Origin: SIG622 sp045600125
GTDB lineage: Bacteria; Bacillota; Clostridia; Oscillospirales; CAG-382
Direction of reading: 5' to 3'
Assembly: GCA_045600125.1 (NCBI GenBank)
Contig: JAZRXH010000091.1
Span: forward strand, 62,001 to 126,000
DNA: 64,000 nucleotides
Shown: positions 41,400 to 49,991 of the stretch, piece by piece
Layout of the letters: each line of letters opens with the position of its first letter
How positions within the stretch are numbered: the first letter of the stretch is position 1
Made by a program: the position numbers and the translations under genes
Notes under the pieces: generated by a model
Seen by the model: only the letters and a program-made list of their open reading frames with translations
Database searches by the model: none
What the model was told of the DNA's origin: nothing

Positions 41400-41723
41400 T
41401 CAGCGTCCGAAAAGGAATTCCCGCAACAGACTTCCCTCATAGACGGGCGTTCCCACCGAAACAGCCGGCGTTCCGGCGTTATTCTGTACGGCGCCTTCCG
41501 TCCGAACCGGGGTCGGGGGTACAAGCTTTCCGCTTTCCATTTCCTTCATTGCGCTTTCATTGACAATTCGGAACACATCCTCGGGAGTGTTCTCACGATA
41601 ACCTTCGTCTGCCACAAGAGTTACCGAATCAATGATCAAAAGCTCCGACGCACTTGTAACAAAGACTGTCGATAACAGAAGTGCAAGTATTACCGCTGCC
41701 GATACGGCAATCGTTCTTTTCAT
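41400..41723 (-). CDS. Small exported protein of unknown function
   Basis: A 107-residue protein with a clear signal peptide (MKRTIAVSAAVILALLLSTV, cleavage probably after FVTSA). The mature part is short and acidic (ADEGYRENTPEDVFRIVNES) and then Pro/Val/Thr-rich. A GAAAGGACGG site lies upstream and a strong terminator downstream, so the gene looks real. No family recognised. Confidence 0.65.
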   Translation of the reverse strand: MKRTIAVSAAVILALLLSTVFVTSASELLIIDSVTLVADEGYRENTPEDVFRIVNESAMKEMESGKLVPPTPVRTEGAVQNNAGTPAVSVGTPVYEGSLLREFLFGR

Positions 41724-41876
41724 AAAGTGACCGTCCTTTCACCGAGCCGCAAAGCCGTGTGCTGCCGCCGGAAACGAAAATGCGGGTATGCGCAGTAATG
41801 CAGGGCTCGTATATGGCAGGGCGTAACAGCGTTTGCTGCTCCGCCCTGCCGAAATATCACAACATCCGGATGAATA

Positions 41877-43226
41877 TCAATAGTGAACGAATGTCACAAT
41901 AATGTCAATGGGAGCTTCCTGAGCGACATTTGCGCTGACAAAATCAGTTGCGGAATTGAAGGCTGCGATAAGTCCGCCGAGATTTCCGGCAAAGTTCGGG
42001 AAGAGCTTGATAAGAAGGTCATGACCTGCCTTGTCAACGGCACGGAATTCAACGTCGTTTCCGACTACCTTGAAATAGGTCTTTGCATACTCGCCGGTAG
42101 GAATTCTGGTAATGCCGGTAGCGATGCCGTCCACGTACTTTTCTTCAACGACTTCAAAAATCGCATTGTTGCCGGGAACAGCCTGGAAGCACTTGAACTT
42201 CCATGTTACGTTCGGTGTTGCATAGCCGCCGGTATAACGGCAGATGAGATCCTTTGCAACGTTGTTTCTGTCCTTTGTTCCGTCCATGACAACACCGTTC
42301 ACAATCATAAACTGATACATTGCATAGGGCTCGTCGAGCTCATATGCGGGAGCCGTCCATTCGACCTTGACGTCGCCGCCGGGAATAAGAGAATCGGCAT
42401 CCCAAGCCCAGAAGTCGAGCTCATGGATCAGCCATTCCTTGGCGATGTCCTTTACGGCATAGCCTTCATTGTCGTAATGGTTGAACTTTGCGGTAATGAA
42501 CTTCGACTGAACAGCGGGAATAAGAGCCGCAATCGCAGCGTCGGTCATAACATAAGCACCGTTGGCATCTCTGGCGCTGAGATTAGCCGTCGTAAACGTA
42601 TTGGCAACAAGGTTATTCCAAACGGTCTCAGCTGTAATGCCGAAGTAGTTGTACATTCTCGACTGAGCAGCGCTGATGACTGTGCCATCGAGGTTGTATC
42701 TGCCAAAGCCGTACGGCTTCCAGGTGATATCGAGAACATTGGCGGTTCTGTCGGTAGGAGTAAGAAGGGCGGAATCCGGAATGTTGAATTTATCATTTCC
42801 AAAGTCCCATGTCCAGGTCTTGTTATCTACCTTGGTCTGATGACGCTCGTAAATCGTGTAAGGATAAGCCATTTCCCAAAGATAATCGTGGCGTCTTGCT
42901 TCCCACTGCGGGAAAAGGTTGTTGTAAGCCGTGACATTCTGCTTTTTGCCCTCGAGATACATTCTGCTGACTCCGGCGTAAGGGTAAACAGCCTCGTAGC
43001 CCTCTGCCTTCCATACGGGCGTAACAGGTACAAGGATCTGCTTGCCGGTATATTTGCCGTCAATGACCTCGTTGTATATTTTGTTGGGATTATAGGGATT
43101 TGTAAGGTCATAGCCTGCAGGAAGCATATTGCTCATTTCGTTCTGAGCATTTGCCGCAACAGCCATGGTACCTGCAAGAGCAAGCGTCATAACGCCGGCA
43201 ACGGTTTTTTTGAAAAGTCCGTTCAT
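41877..43226 (-). CDS. Large secreted protein of unknown function
   Basis: A 449-residue exported protein. Residues 1-27 are a signal peptide (MNGLFKKTVAGVMTLALAGT, cleavage after AANA). The mature protein is rich in Asn, Tyr, Trp and Ala with no recognised domain; aromatic stretches such as WEMAYPYTIYERHQTK and DNKTWTWDFGNDKFNIPD and the beta-like C-terminus are its main features. There is no sortase motif, SLH domain, dockerin or transmembrane anchor. A perfect AAGGAGG site precedes the ATG. Base composition looks more AT-rich than neighbouring genes, which hints at a lineage-specific or acquired gene. Confidence 0.7.
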   Translation of the reverse strand: MNGLFKKTVAGVMTLALAGTMAVAANAQNEMSNMLPAGYDLTNPYNPNKIYNEVIDGKYTGKQILVPVTPVWKAEGYEAVYPYAGVSRMYLEGKKQNVTAYNNLFPQWEARRHDYLWEMAYPYTIYERHQTKVDNKTWTWDFGNDKFNIPDSALLTPTDRTANVLDITWKPYGFGRYNLDGTVISAAQSRMYNYFGITAETVWNNLVANTFTTANLSARDANGAYVMTDAAIAALIPAVQSKFITAKFNHYDNEGYAVKDIAKEWLIHELDFWAWDADSLIPGGDVKVEWTAPAYELDEPYAMYQFMIVNGVVMDGTKDRNNVAKDLICRYTGGYATPNVTWKFKCFQAVPGNNAIFEVVEEKYVDGIATGITRIPTGEYAKTYFKVVGNDVEFRAVDKAGHDLLIKLFPNFAGNLGGLIAAFNSATDFVSANVAQEAPIDIIVTFVHY

Positions 43227-43458
43227 GGATTTTCCTCCTTATGATTTTTAGAAAAATTATACAAATCCCCGACGGCACCGATTTCTGCGGTCATACGGTG
43301 CGAGCGGGAATATCGTATCTTATTGAGTGCCGAAACCGAGCGTATGGCAAGCCCTTTTTCAGGTTTTCCGAATTGACATTGCTGTGTCTTGCATAAGCAG
43401 TTCCAACGCTGCCGAAAAGTCTCAGCAAAGGGCAGGTTTCCCTGCCGTTTCAAAAATG

Positions 43459-43487
43459 TTGACAACTGCTCAAAAATGTGTTACAAT
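43459..43487 (+). promoter_or_regulatory. Promoter of the XRE regulator gene
   Basis: A perfect TTGACA (43459-43464) and TACAAT (43482-43487) are 17 bp apart, leaving a leader of about 180 nt. Confidence 0.8.
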
Positions 43488-43594
43488 TATTATGTTGGTT
43501 TATTGTATGCATTTTTCAGCGGCTGTTTTTCGGCATTTTTCGCAAAAGACTCTAATTTTCCGATTTCTGCGCTTACACTTCGTAGGTATTATAA

Positions 43595-43645
43595 CTCGCT
43601 ATTTCGATTTTGTCAAGGATTTTTTGCTCGATATTTAGATTTTGT
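43595..43645 (+). repeat. Two 19-bp near-identical direct repeats upstream of the XRE gene
   Basis: CTCGCTATTTCGATTTTGT (43595-43613) and CTCGATATTTAGATTTTGT (43627-43645) match at 17 of 19 positions with 32-bp periodicity, about three helical turns. A candidate autoregulatory operator. Confidence 0.5.
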
Positions 43646-43676
43646 AATATCTCACAATTTTCAGAGGTACGCTTCG

Positions 43677-44000
43677 ATGAGTTTTTATGAAACAATTACA
43701 AATTTGTGCCTGGAAAAGAATACCTCGGTCACAGCAGTCTGCAAAGCTCTTCACCTGAGTACATCCACGCCCACTGCTTGGCGGAACGGCACCCTGCCGG
43801 GTGCAGATATTCTTCTGCGGCTGTCCGAACATTTTGGGGTCAGCACAGATTATTTATTGACCGGCGATGCGTCGTTTTTGCCCCGCAGCGAATACGAAAG
43901 CGAGCTGTTAACTCTTTTTTCCGAGTTAACTTCATTTGAAAAGCAGCGGTGGCTCGGCAGACTTGAGCAGTACCTCGAGGACAGAAGAAACGAGAAGTGA
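43677..44000 (+). CDS. XRE-family transcriptional regulator
   Basis: A 107-residue DNA-binding protein. Residues 5-63 form a Cro/CI helix-turn-helix (ETITNLCLEKNTSVTAVCKA, then STSTPTAWRNGTLPGADIL and LSEHFGVSTDYLLTGD). The remaining 40 residues are a charged helix, suited to dimerisation. The ATG at 43677 has AGAGGT upstream; the frame runs back further but through the promoter. It stands alone, divergent from the 449-residue secreted-protein gene, which it may regulate. Target unknown. Confidence 0.85.
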   Translation: MSFYETITNLCLEKNTSVTAVCKALHLSTSTPTAWRNGTLPGADILLRLSEHFGVSTDYLLTGDASFLPRSEYESELLTLFSELTSFEKQRWLGRLEQYLEDRRNEK

Positions 44001-44047
44001 TATACAAAGTGTCGCACCGTGTCAAAGCATAAATCACAATCAGAAAG

Positions 44048-44089
44048 CAAAAACGCACCGGGGAGTTATCCCGATGCGTTTTTCTTTTT
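44048..44089. terminator. Bidirectional terminator between XRE and DUF5107-TPR genes
   Basis: AAAAACGCA-CGGG pairs with CCCG-TGCGTTTTT around a short loop, with A and T runs on both sides. Two 13-bp near-identical copies of ACGTATTCATGAA follow at 44092-44124. Confidence 0.85.
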
Positions 44090-44140
44090 ATACGTTTTCA
44101 TGAAAATACAAACGTATTCATGAAGCTTCCAAGGAATTAC

Positions 44141-47100
44141 TCAGAATTTCAGAAATTCCACCGTCTTATCGAAGGTAACCACCCGCATATCGCAGGGCGA
44201 GAGCTTGCGGGCGATATTCATGGCGTTCTGCGCTTTTTCGAGTTTTCCGAGTCCGAGAAGAGCGTAAGCACAAAGGATGCTGCCGTCTACCCGGTTCTGC
44301 TTCAGGATATCGTACTCGAAGGGCATGGGAGAAGGAGAGCCGACGCCGTAGTAGGTGCGAAGGTCGGCGTTCTCCAGCTTGTTCCTGCCTGTCTCCAGCA
44401 TTTCCTCCAGCACCTCATAGCCTTCGGTGAAGCGGTCGAGCTTGCGGAGCGAAAGCGCACGGAAGAGCGAGATTTCGGACACGGCGGCTTTGTATTCCGC
44501 CCCCTTTTCAAAAAAGGCTCTTCCGTCCTTGCCGTTCTTTTCGGCAATAATGCCGAGGAGATAGTAGATATGCCCCTCCTGGTTGAAGAAGGTCTTTGCT
44601 TCGCCGTAGCTCTTGGGCATATTGACGCCGTTTTCGAGGATGGTCTCCGCTTCCGAGAGCTTGCCTTCCCCGAGCTTCTCGGCGGCAAAAAGGACGTGCA
44701 TCCAGGCGTGGAGCTTTGTGAGCTTGCCTTCGCCGCCCTCGTAGATATGGAAGCGTCTGCCCTTTGCCATTTCGATGGCGGTTTCGTAGTTGCCCACAAG
44801 GCTTTCGAGGGTGATCCTTTCGAGGTAGCAGTCGTCACGCTCGATGCCCACGTCTCCCGCCTCCTCGAATACCTCCAGTCTCTTTGCGGGGCTTACGTTG
44901 GTATTTTTCAGAAGCTGCTGATACTCAAAGAAGATACGGCTGTTTTCGGGGGCGTACCTTCTTGCCTTTTCAAGGCAGAGCCTTGCAGACTCGAAATCGC
45001 CCTTCTTGTCGAAGTAGCACAGTGCCATATTGCGGTAGGCAAAGGCAAAATCCGGCTTTTCCGAAACGGCGCTCTCCCAGAGGGAAAGGGCTTCGGCGTA
45101 TCTCTTGCGGTCGTAATAAAGACAGCCGAGGAGGTACTTTGCGTTCGGCGTGTTCTTTTTCCGTGCGGCAAAGGAGAGAACGGCGATATCCCCGTTTCTC
45201 GACGGGAAGCAGAGCCCGAGGGGCGTCTTTTCGGAAGACTGTACAAGGTTCTTTGCTTCGGTCTTGCCATTGTCTCCCTGCATTTCGGCGCAGTAAGCCT
45301 TATAGTAGCCGAAGAGCGGATACTCGGTACTGCAAAGGGAAAGGGCTGCAGAAGCGTCGGCATAGAGACCTGCGGACATATAAGCGGACGCCGCATCAAT
45401 GAAGTTCTCCGGCTTCTTTCCGAAGAGTGCCTCGATCTCCTTCTTCTTTACGAGCTTCAGTTTTTCGCCCTCGGTGTAGGCGAGGATCTCGAGGCAATCG
45501 GCGGCAAGAACTTCGGAAACGATTATCTTTGCCGTGTCAGTATTGCCGAGAAGACGGAGACAGATCGCCTTCATGAGCTTTGCGAGGTTGTGATTTCCCG
45601 AGAGCGAAGCGGAGGTGTCGAACTTCTCAATAGCGCCGACATAGTTCCCGCTCTTCATCTCAAGACAGCCCAGCTCATACAGAGCGGCGCATCTCCATCG
45701 GAAATCCCATGCCGCCTTGGAAAGAGCGTCGAAGGCTTCTTCGTCCTTTCCGAGATACTTCAGAGCCATGCCCTTGATATAGAAGGCTTCGGTGTCATAG
45801 GGGTGCGTATTGCGGGAAAGGAGTCTTTCCAGAGCCTTGTCGGCGTAGCTTACCGCCTTATCAAAGCTGCCGTATTTCAGCGAAAGCCTTGCCATGCCGG
45901 TGTTGCAGCGGATATCGCCGGGATCACGGGACAGCGCTTCGGTGTAGTAGGCTTCGGGGGCGTAGTTGTGCTGCTTATACTGTTCGAGGTGGATGCCGTT
46001 GATGAAGAGCTCCTCGTTGCTGTCGATCTCGGAGGGGCGCTTGACGGGCTGTCTCGGGGTGATGGGCTTTTTGTTTCCCCGGATGTACGTCTTATAGGAA
46101 ACGAGGACCTTGCCTTCGGCGGAAAGGAGCGTCACGGTGATATCCTCGTATTTGTTTTTGCCGATATCGAATTCTTCGGTATAGGACATATCGGGCGTAA
46201 GGTCGAGCTTTTTCGATGCGAGAACTCCGTTCTTTCCGGTGATAACGAGCCTTGAGCCCTTGAACGTACCCGTCACGCAGATGCCGACGAAAAGCTTGCC
46301 GTCGTGCATCTCGGAATTGAGCGCCGCATCCACCGTGGCATTCTTGACACAGCCGATACCCCTTACCGGGTACCATACCTGCTCGAATTCTCTTGTTTCA
46401 TAGGGAGCGATCCAGGAGAAATCGGGCTGGTTGTCGGTGTAAACGCCGGTCATAAGCTCGATGTAGGGACCGTTCTTATCGGTAAGGTTATTGCACCACA
46501 TTTCGCCGAAGTCGCCCTTTCCCCAGTCCCACATCTTCTTACCGGGAGAGATATGGTGGTCGGCGACCGTCACGATACCCGCCTTCTTTCCCTCGTCGTA
46601 GCCGGAAACGAAGTCCATGTCCGACTGTCCCTCAGCAACAAGGAAGGAAGAGGGGACCTTGACGGCGGAATAACGGGAAATATCGGTGCCCTCGCCGTAA
46701 TTGAAGGGACGGGCGGTATGATAAACGCCCTTGGCTATCGGCCAGCTCATGACACAGCGGCGGTCGTGGTCGTTGATCCATTCCACGTCCGGCGGAAATA
46801 CCGTGCGGTAGTGCTCATTCACCGGAACGGCAAGGTTTGCCCACCACATAAATACCTGCTTTTCGGGCGTGCGGTTATAGATCTTCACCTTCGCCTTGAT
46901 ATAGGAGCGACCTTTTTCCAAAGTGATGCCCGCCATGCCCTTCATTCTGGCAAAGGGCTCCACCTCGCCGACCCAAATCGTCTTGGAGCCGTCGGGGTTC
47001 TCCTCGGTCTTCACCTCGAGAGGCATATAGGTCGTCGGTCTGTGGTGCTGCGGCCAGTTGAATTCGATGCCGCCGCTGGTCCACGGTCCCGCAAGACCCA

Positions 47101-47407
47101 CGAGAGCGGGCTTTACGACCTCGTTATAATAGATGAAGTCATAGTTGTTCGTCTTGTCAAGACCTCGGAGGATCTTACCGCCGAGAGCGGGAAGCACCTC
47201 GGTCTTTACATATTCGTTTTCGAGAGAATATACCTCGTAGGGCACGTCCTCTTTTTTATCGGTGATGCCGTCGGCAAAGGGAAGCGGATAGAGTCTTCCG
47301 CTGGCGCCCTGATAGGGCTTGTTCTCGAAGAACATGGGGAGTTCAAGGGGCTTCTTCGGGATATAGGTCGGTATTTTCCGGGATTCTTTTTTCAGCTTTA
47401 CGTCCAT
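44141..47407 (-). CDS. DUF5107 and tetratricopeptide-repeat protein
   Basis: A 1088-residue cytosolic protein. Residues about 60-350 match the DUF5107 type, a galactose-mutarotase-like sugar-binding fold (EVLPALGGKILRGLDKTNNY, GGIEFNWPQHHRPTTYMPL, VFMWWANLAVPVNEHYRTVF). From about 470 to the end are many TPR-like helical pairs (APEAYYTEALSRDPGDIRCN; AKYLLGCLYYDRKRYAEALS). Members occur near glycan-use genes and are thought to act on or sense carbohydrates; no activity can be assigned here. AGGAAAGG precedes the start. It has its own promoter and is convergent with the XRE gene. Confidence 0.8.
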   Translation of the reverse strand: MDVKLKKESRKIPTYIPKKPLELPMFFENKPYQGASGRLYPLPFADGITDKKEDVPYEVYSLENEYVKTEVLPALGGKILRGLDKTNNYDFIYYNEVVKPALVGLAGPWTSGGIEFNWPQHHRPTTYMPLEVKTEENPDGSKTIWVGEVEPFARMKGMAGITLEKGRSYIKAKVKIYNRTPEKQVFMWWANLAVPVNEHYRTVFPPDVEWINDHDRRCVMSWPIAKGVYHTARPFNYGEGTDISRYSAVKVPSSFLVAEGQSDMDFVSGYDEGKKAGIVTVADHHISPGKKMWDWGKGDFGEMWCNNLTDKNGPYIELMTGVYTDNQPDFSWIAPYETREFEQVWYPVRGIGCVKNATVDAALNSEMHDGKLFVGICVTGTFKGSRLVITGKNGVLASKKLDLTPDMSYTEEFDIGKNKYEDITVTLLSAEGKVLVSYKTYIRGNKKPITPRQPVKRPSEIDSNEELFINGIHLEQYKQHNYAPEAYYTEALSRDPGDIRCNTGMARLSLKYGSFDKAVSYADKALERLLSRNTHPYDTEAFYIKGMALKYLGKDEEAFDALSKAAWDFRWRCAALYELGCLEMKSGNYVGAIEKFDTSASLSGNHNLAKLMKAICLRLLGNTDTAKIIVSEVLAADCLEILAYTEGEKLKLVKKKEIEALFGKKPENFIDAASAYMSAGLYADASAALSLCSTEYPLFGYYKAYCAEMQGDNGKTEAKNLVQSSEKTPLGLCFPSRNGDIAVLSFAARKKNTPNAKYLLGCLYYDRKRYAEALSLWESAVSEKPDFAFAYRNMALCYFDKKGDFESARLCLEKARRYAPENSRIFFEYQQLLKNTNVSPAKRLEVFEEAGDVGIERDDCYLERITLESLVGNYETAIEMAKGRRFHIYEGGEGKLTKLHAWMHVLFAAEKLGEGKLSEAETILENGVNMPKSYGEAKTFFNQEGHIYYLLGIIAEKNGKDGRAFFEKGAEYKAAVSEISLFRALSLRKLDRFTEGYEVLEEMLETGRNKLENADLRTYYGVGSPSPMPFEYDILKQNRVDGSILCAYALLGLGKLEKAQNAMNIARKLSPCDMRVVTFDKTVEFLKF

Positions 47408-47501
47408 TTTTCCGTTCTGCCTTTCCTGTCGTTATTTGTATTTCGGGACGTCCGGGGATTTTTGCAAAATATGCCCCTTCTTGTCCTTTTTTGATATTCT
47501 G

Positions 47502-47531
47502 ATTATACTCCACTCCCCTCTTCTTTGGCAA
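47502..47531 (-). promoter_or_regulatory. Promoter of the DUF5107-TPR gene
   Basis: On the minus strand TTGCCA (47526-47531) and TATAAT (47502-47507) are 18 bp apart. The 313-bp spacer 47408-47720 also holds the opposite promoter and its operator candidate. Confidence 0.65.
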
Positions 47532-47610
47532 GCAAAAAATACACGTATTTTTTACACGGAAAATGGCAAAATGCGGAGAACAAGCGAGGATTATTTGAAA
47601 AACAGCAAAA

Positions 47611-47631
47611 TTTTATCGTTTTTCGATAAAA
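47611..47631 (+). promoter_or_regulatory. Candidate operator of the DUF2975 operon
   Basis: TTTTATCG and CGATAAAA form a perfect 8-bp inverted repeat with a 5-nt spacer, ending 5 bp before the -35 hexamer. It suits binding by the XRE protein encoded in the same operon. Confidence 0.5.
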
Positions 47632-47636
47632 ATATA

Positions 47637-47665
47637 TTGACAAACGCAAATTCCTGTGCTATACT
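47637..47665 (+). promoter_or_regulatory. Promoter of the DUF2975-XRE-DUF4173 operon
   Basis: A perfect TTGACA (47637-47642) and TATACT (47660-47665) are 17 bp apart. Confidence 0.85.
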
Positions 47666-47720
47666 ATGGGCAGAAAAGCAAATTTCCCGTTTTTCAGAAA
47701 ACAAAAAGGAGTAACACAAA

Positions 47721-48161
47721 ATGAAAAACAAGACGGCGGCTCTGCCGCTTCTCATGGCCATGACGGTCCTCATCATGGTTTTCATCGTCGTCATGCTTCC
47801 CCTTCTCCCGAGGCTTCTTCACTTTTATGCCGGGGTATTCCACATCGGCAGTGTCGGAAGCATCATGACGGCGCTGTATATTTCCGCTCCCGTGGGACTT
47901 GCGGCGTGCGTCCTTCTGCTTATCCTTCTTTCCAATATCCGTAAGGGCGTTCTGTTCGTCATGAAAAACGTGACCGTCCTGAAGATCCTCTCGTGGTGCT
48001 GTCTTTTCGTGGGAGTCGAGTATATCGTCATCGGCTTCGGGTACTACACCATGCTGGCTCTCGGCTTTGCGGCGCTGTTCTTCGGGCTCATCCTGCGGGT
48101 CATTGCGGCGGCGTTCGGCAAGGCAGTGGAGATCCGGGAAGAAAACGACTTTACCGTCTGA
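47721..48161 (+). CDS. DUF2975 family membrane protein
   Basis: A 146-residue protein with four predicted membrane helices (about 8-28, 47-69, 84-107, 110-131), matching the DUF2975 layout. Such proteins are usually encoded directly before a small YozG-like regulator, as here. Function unknown; sensing or immunity roles have been considered for related pairs. AAAGGAG precedes the start, and the XRE gene follows after 35 bp. Confidence 0.75.
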   Translation: MKNKTAALPLLMAMTVLIMVFIVVMLPLLPRLLHFYAGVFHIGSVGSIMTALYISAPVGLAACVLLLILLSNIRKGVLFVMKNVTVLKILSWCCLFVGVEYIVIGFGYYTMLALGFAALFFGLILRVIAAAFGKAVEIREENDFTV

Positions 48162-48196
48162 CAGTCTGATAGATTGATAGAAGAAAGGATAAAAAT

Positions 48197-48406
48197 ATGT
48201 CAATTACCGTCAATCTCGACGTGATGATGGCAAAGCGGAAGATCTCTCTCGGGGAGCTTTCGGACAAAGTCGGCATCACGCAAGCCAATCTTTCCATTCT
48301 GAAGACCGGAAAGGCGAAGGCGATACGGTTCTCCACCCTCGAAGCCCTCTGCGCCGTCTTGGAATGCACTCCCGGCGATATTCTCGAATACGATCCGAAA
48401 AGCTGA
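48197..48406 (+). CDS. Small XRE-family regulator (YozG-like)
   Basis: A 69-residue Cro/CI repressor: VNLDVMMAKRKISLGELSDK, the recognition helix region GITQANLSILKTGKAKAIRF and STLEALCAVLECTPGDILEY. The whole protein is one helix-turn-helix domain, as in YozG. It lies between the DUF2975 and DUF4173 genes with 17 bp to the latter. It probably represses its own operon through the inverted repeat at 47611. Confidence 0.9.
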   Translation: MSITVNLDVMMAKRKISLGELSDKVGITQANLSILKTGKAKAIRFSTLEALCAVLECTPGDILEYDPKS

Positions 48407-48422
48407 AAGGAGAAAAAGCATT

Positions 48423-49889
48423 ATGAGCGATTTTGATAATAAAGCTTTCACCGGCACTCCGGCTGAAAATAATCAGAGCATCCCCGCCTCGGCGGCATCG
48501 TCCGGCAGCAAAAGCCCCTTTGCGGAACAGACCGTCCCCCCATGTAACATTCCGCCCCGGTATATAGAGAAGCCGAAGAACGTGTACACGCTTCGTCACT
48601 TCATTTTTGCGCTATTAGCGCTCGTTCTCGGCTCGTTCTGGTACAACTGCATCTTTGTCTTCGACCTCGACGTGGCGGAGGCGGTACGGGAAAAGCTGCC
48701 GCTTCTCGCCTCCTCCTTCCCCGTGACCGTCTTTGCCGTGCTGTTCGCCGTTTTCGGCGTCGGCTATTTTGTTTCGGCAAAAAAGAAGATAGGCACGGAG
48801 AGCATCTTCTTTCTCACCATGACGCTTCTGTACGCCCTGCGCTTTTCGTTTTTCGGTATGTCCGATGAGATGTACGGCGTTGCGATGCTGGCGATCCATC
48901 TGTATGCCCTGCTGTTCATCGCAAGCGTCGGACGAACGGCGCCCCTTTGTGACTCGGATATCATCCTGAATTCCGTGAAAGCGGTCTTTGCGGCGCCCTT
49001 TATCTCCTTCCACACTCTTGCGGTTTCGCTCTTCGCTCCGCTGAAAAACAGAGACGCCGAAAAGTCCAAAAAGAACGGGCTTATCGCCGCCTATGTCCTC
49101 ATCGGGCTTGCGGTATCGGTTCCTACCGTTCTCATTGCCGCTTCGCTTCTCTCCTCGGACGTGCTCTTCAGGGACTTCACCGTGGATATCAGCCGGTTTC
49201 TGGAGGACGTCTTCGGTGATTTCCGTATTTCCGACTTCATCAATATCATCACGATCCTCGTATCGGCGTTTCTGTTCGGCGCATTTTATTCTTCCGAAAA
49301 CGGGAAACCGGCGTACAAGTGCGGCTCGCAAAAAGGTCTTTCTCCCATTATTGCCAACACCGTTCTGATTTCTCTTGCGGTGCTGTACAGCCTTTACGCT
49401 GCGGCGCAGACCGGGATACTGACGGGAAAGCTTCCCGACGGAGAGACCTATGCAATCTACGCACGGACCGGCTTCTTCCAGCTCTGTGAGGCAGCAGTGG
49501 TCAACGGGATCGTGCTGTATCTTGCAAAGCTCTTTACAACCGACAAAGGAAATCCGAAGCTGTTCACGGCGCTCTGCCACGTACTCTGCGGCTTCACGCT
49601 GTTTGTGGTCGCCGTAAACTGTGCCAAGATGCTTCTCTATATCTCGGTCTACGGCTTCACGCCCAAGCGCTTCTATACGCTGTGGATGTTCGCTCTGCTC
49701 CTTGTGCTGTTCGTGATGGTGCATATTAAGCTCGCAAAGCCCGGTTTCAATCTTTCCCGCACGGCGACGGTCTTCGTGTCGGTCATGCTCCTTGTGCTGT
49801 TCCTTGTGGACTTCCCGAGTATCAGCGACTGTCTCAACGCCCGCTACGGATATGAGATCACGAGCTTTGCCTATTATTCGTCCATCTGA
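48423..49889 (+). CDS. DUF4173-type polytopic membrane protein
   Basis: A 488-residue membrane protein. After about 50 soluble Ser/Ala/Pro-rich residues come roughly a dozen hydrophobic segments. IYARTGFFQLCEAAVVNGIV and YGFTPKRFYTLWMFALLLVL match conserved parts of DUF4173/DUF4153 proteins. Third gene of the operon with DUF2975 and XRE; AAAGGAG precedes its start. Molecular role unknown. Confidence 0.75.
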   Translation: MSDFDNKAFTGTPAENNQSIPASAASSGSKSPFAEQTVPPCNIPPRYIEKPKNVYTLRHFIFALLALVLGSFWYNCIFVFDLDVAEAVREKLPLLASSFPVTVFAVLFAVFGVGYFVSAKKKIGTESIFFLTMTLLYALRFSFFGMSDEMYGVAMLAIHLYALLFIASVGRTAPLCDSDIILNSVKAVFAAPFISFHTLAVSLFAPLKNRDAEKSKKNGLIAAYVLIGLAVSVPTVLIAASLLSSDVLFRDFTVDISRFLEDVFGDFRISDFINIITILVSAFLFGAFYSSENGKPAYKCGSQKGLSPIIANTVLISLAVLYSLYAAAQTGILTGKLPDGETYAIYARTGFFQLCEAAVVNGIVLYLAKLFTTDKGNPKLFTALCHVLCGFTLFVVAVNCAKMLLYISVYGFTPKRFYTLWMFALLLVLFVMVHIKLAKPGFNLSRTATVFVSVMLLVLFLVDFPSISDCLNARYGYEITSFAYYSSI

Positions 49890-49911
49890 GCAGGCTGAAA
49901 AAGGAAAAAAC

Positions 49912-49955
49912 AAATCGGCGTGCGCCCGGGAAATCGGGTACACGCCGAAATTTTA
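49912..49955. terminator. Bidirectional terminator between DUF4173 and plsY genes
   Basis: TCGGCGTG and CACGCCGA pair, with an inner CCCG/CGGG, flanked by A-rich and T-rich ends. Confidence 0.75.
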
Positions 49956-49991
49956 ACTGTGAAAATCTACGCTGTTTTTATGCGGGAGCCT

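Larger units (their letters stand above)
43227..43676. other. Divergent spacer between the secreted-protein and XRE genes
   Basis: A 450-bp spacer. A minus-strand TATAAT with no good -35 lies about 30 bp before the secreted-protein gene; GCACCG and CGGTGC form a spaced inverted repeat next to it. The plus-strand XRE promoter is at 43459-43487 and two similar 19-bp repeats follow at 43595-43645. No other gene is supported. Confidence 0.55.

Noticed and set aside
44120..46255. A 711-codon plus-strand frame opposite the DUF5107-TPR gene
   Set aside because: Shadow frame produced by biased third positions; it begins within the intergenic terminator area without a start signal.
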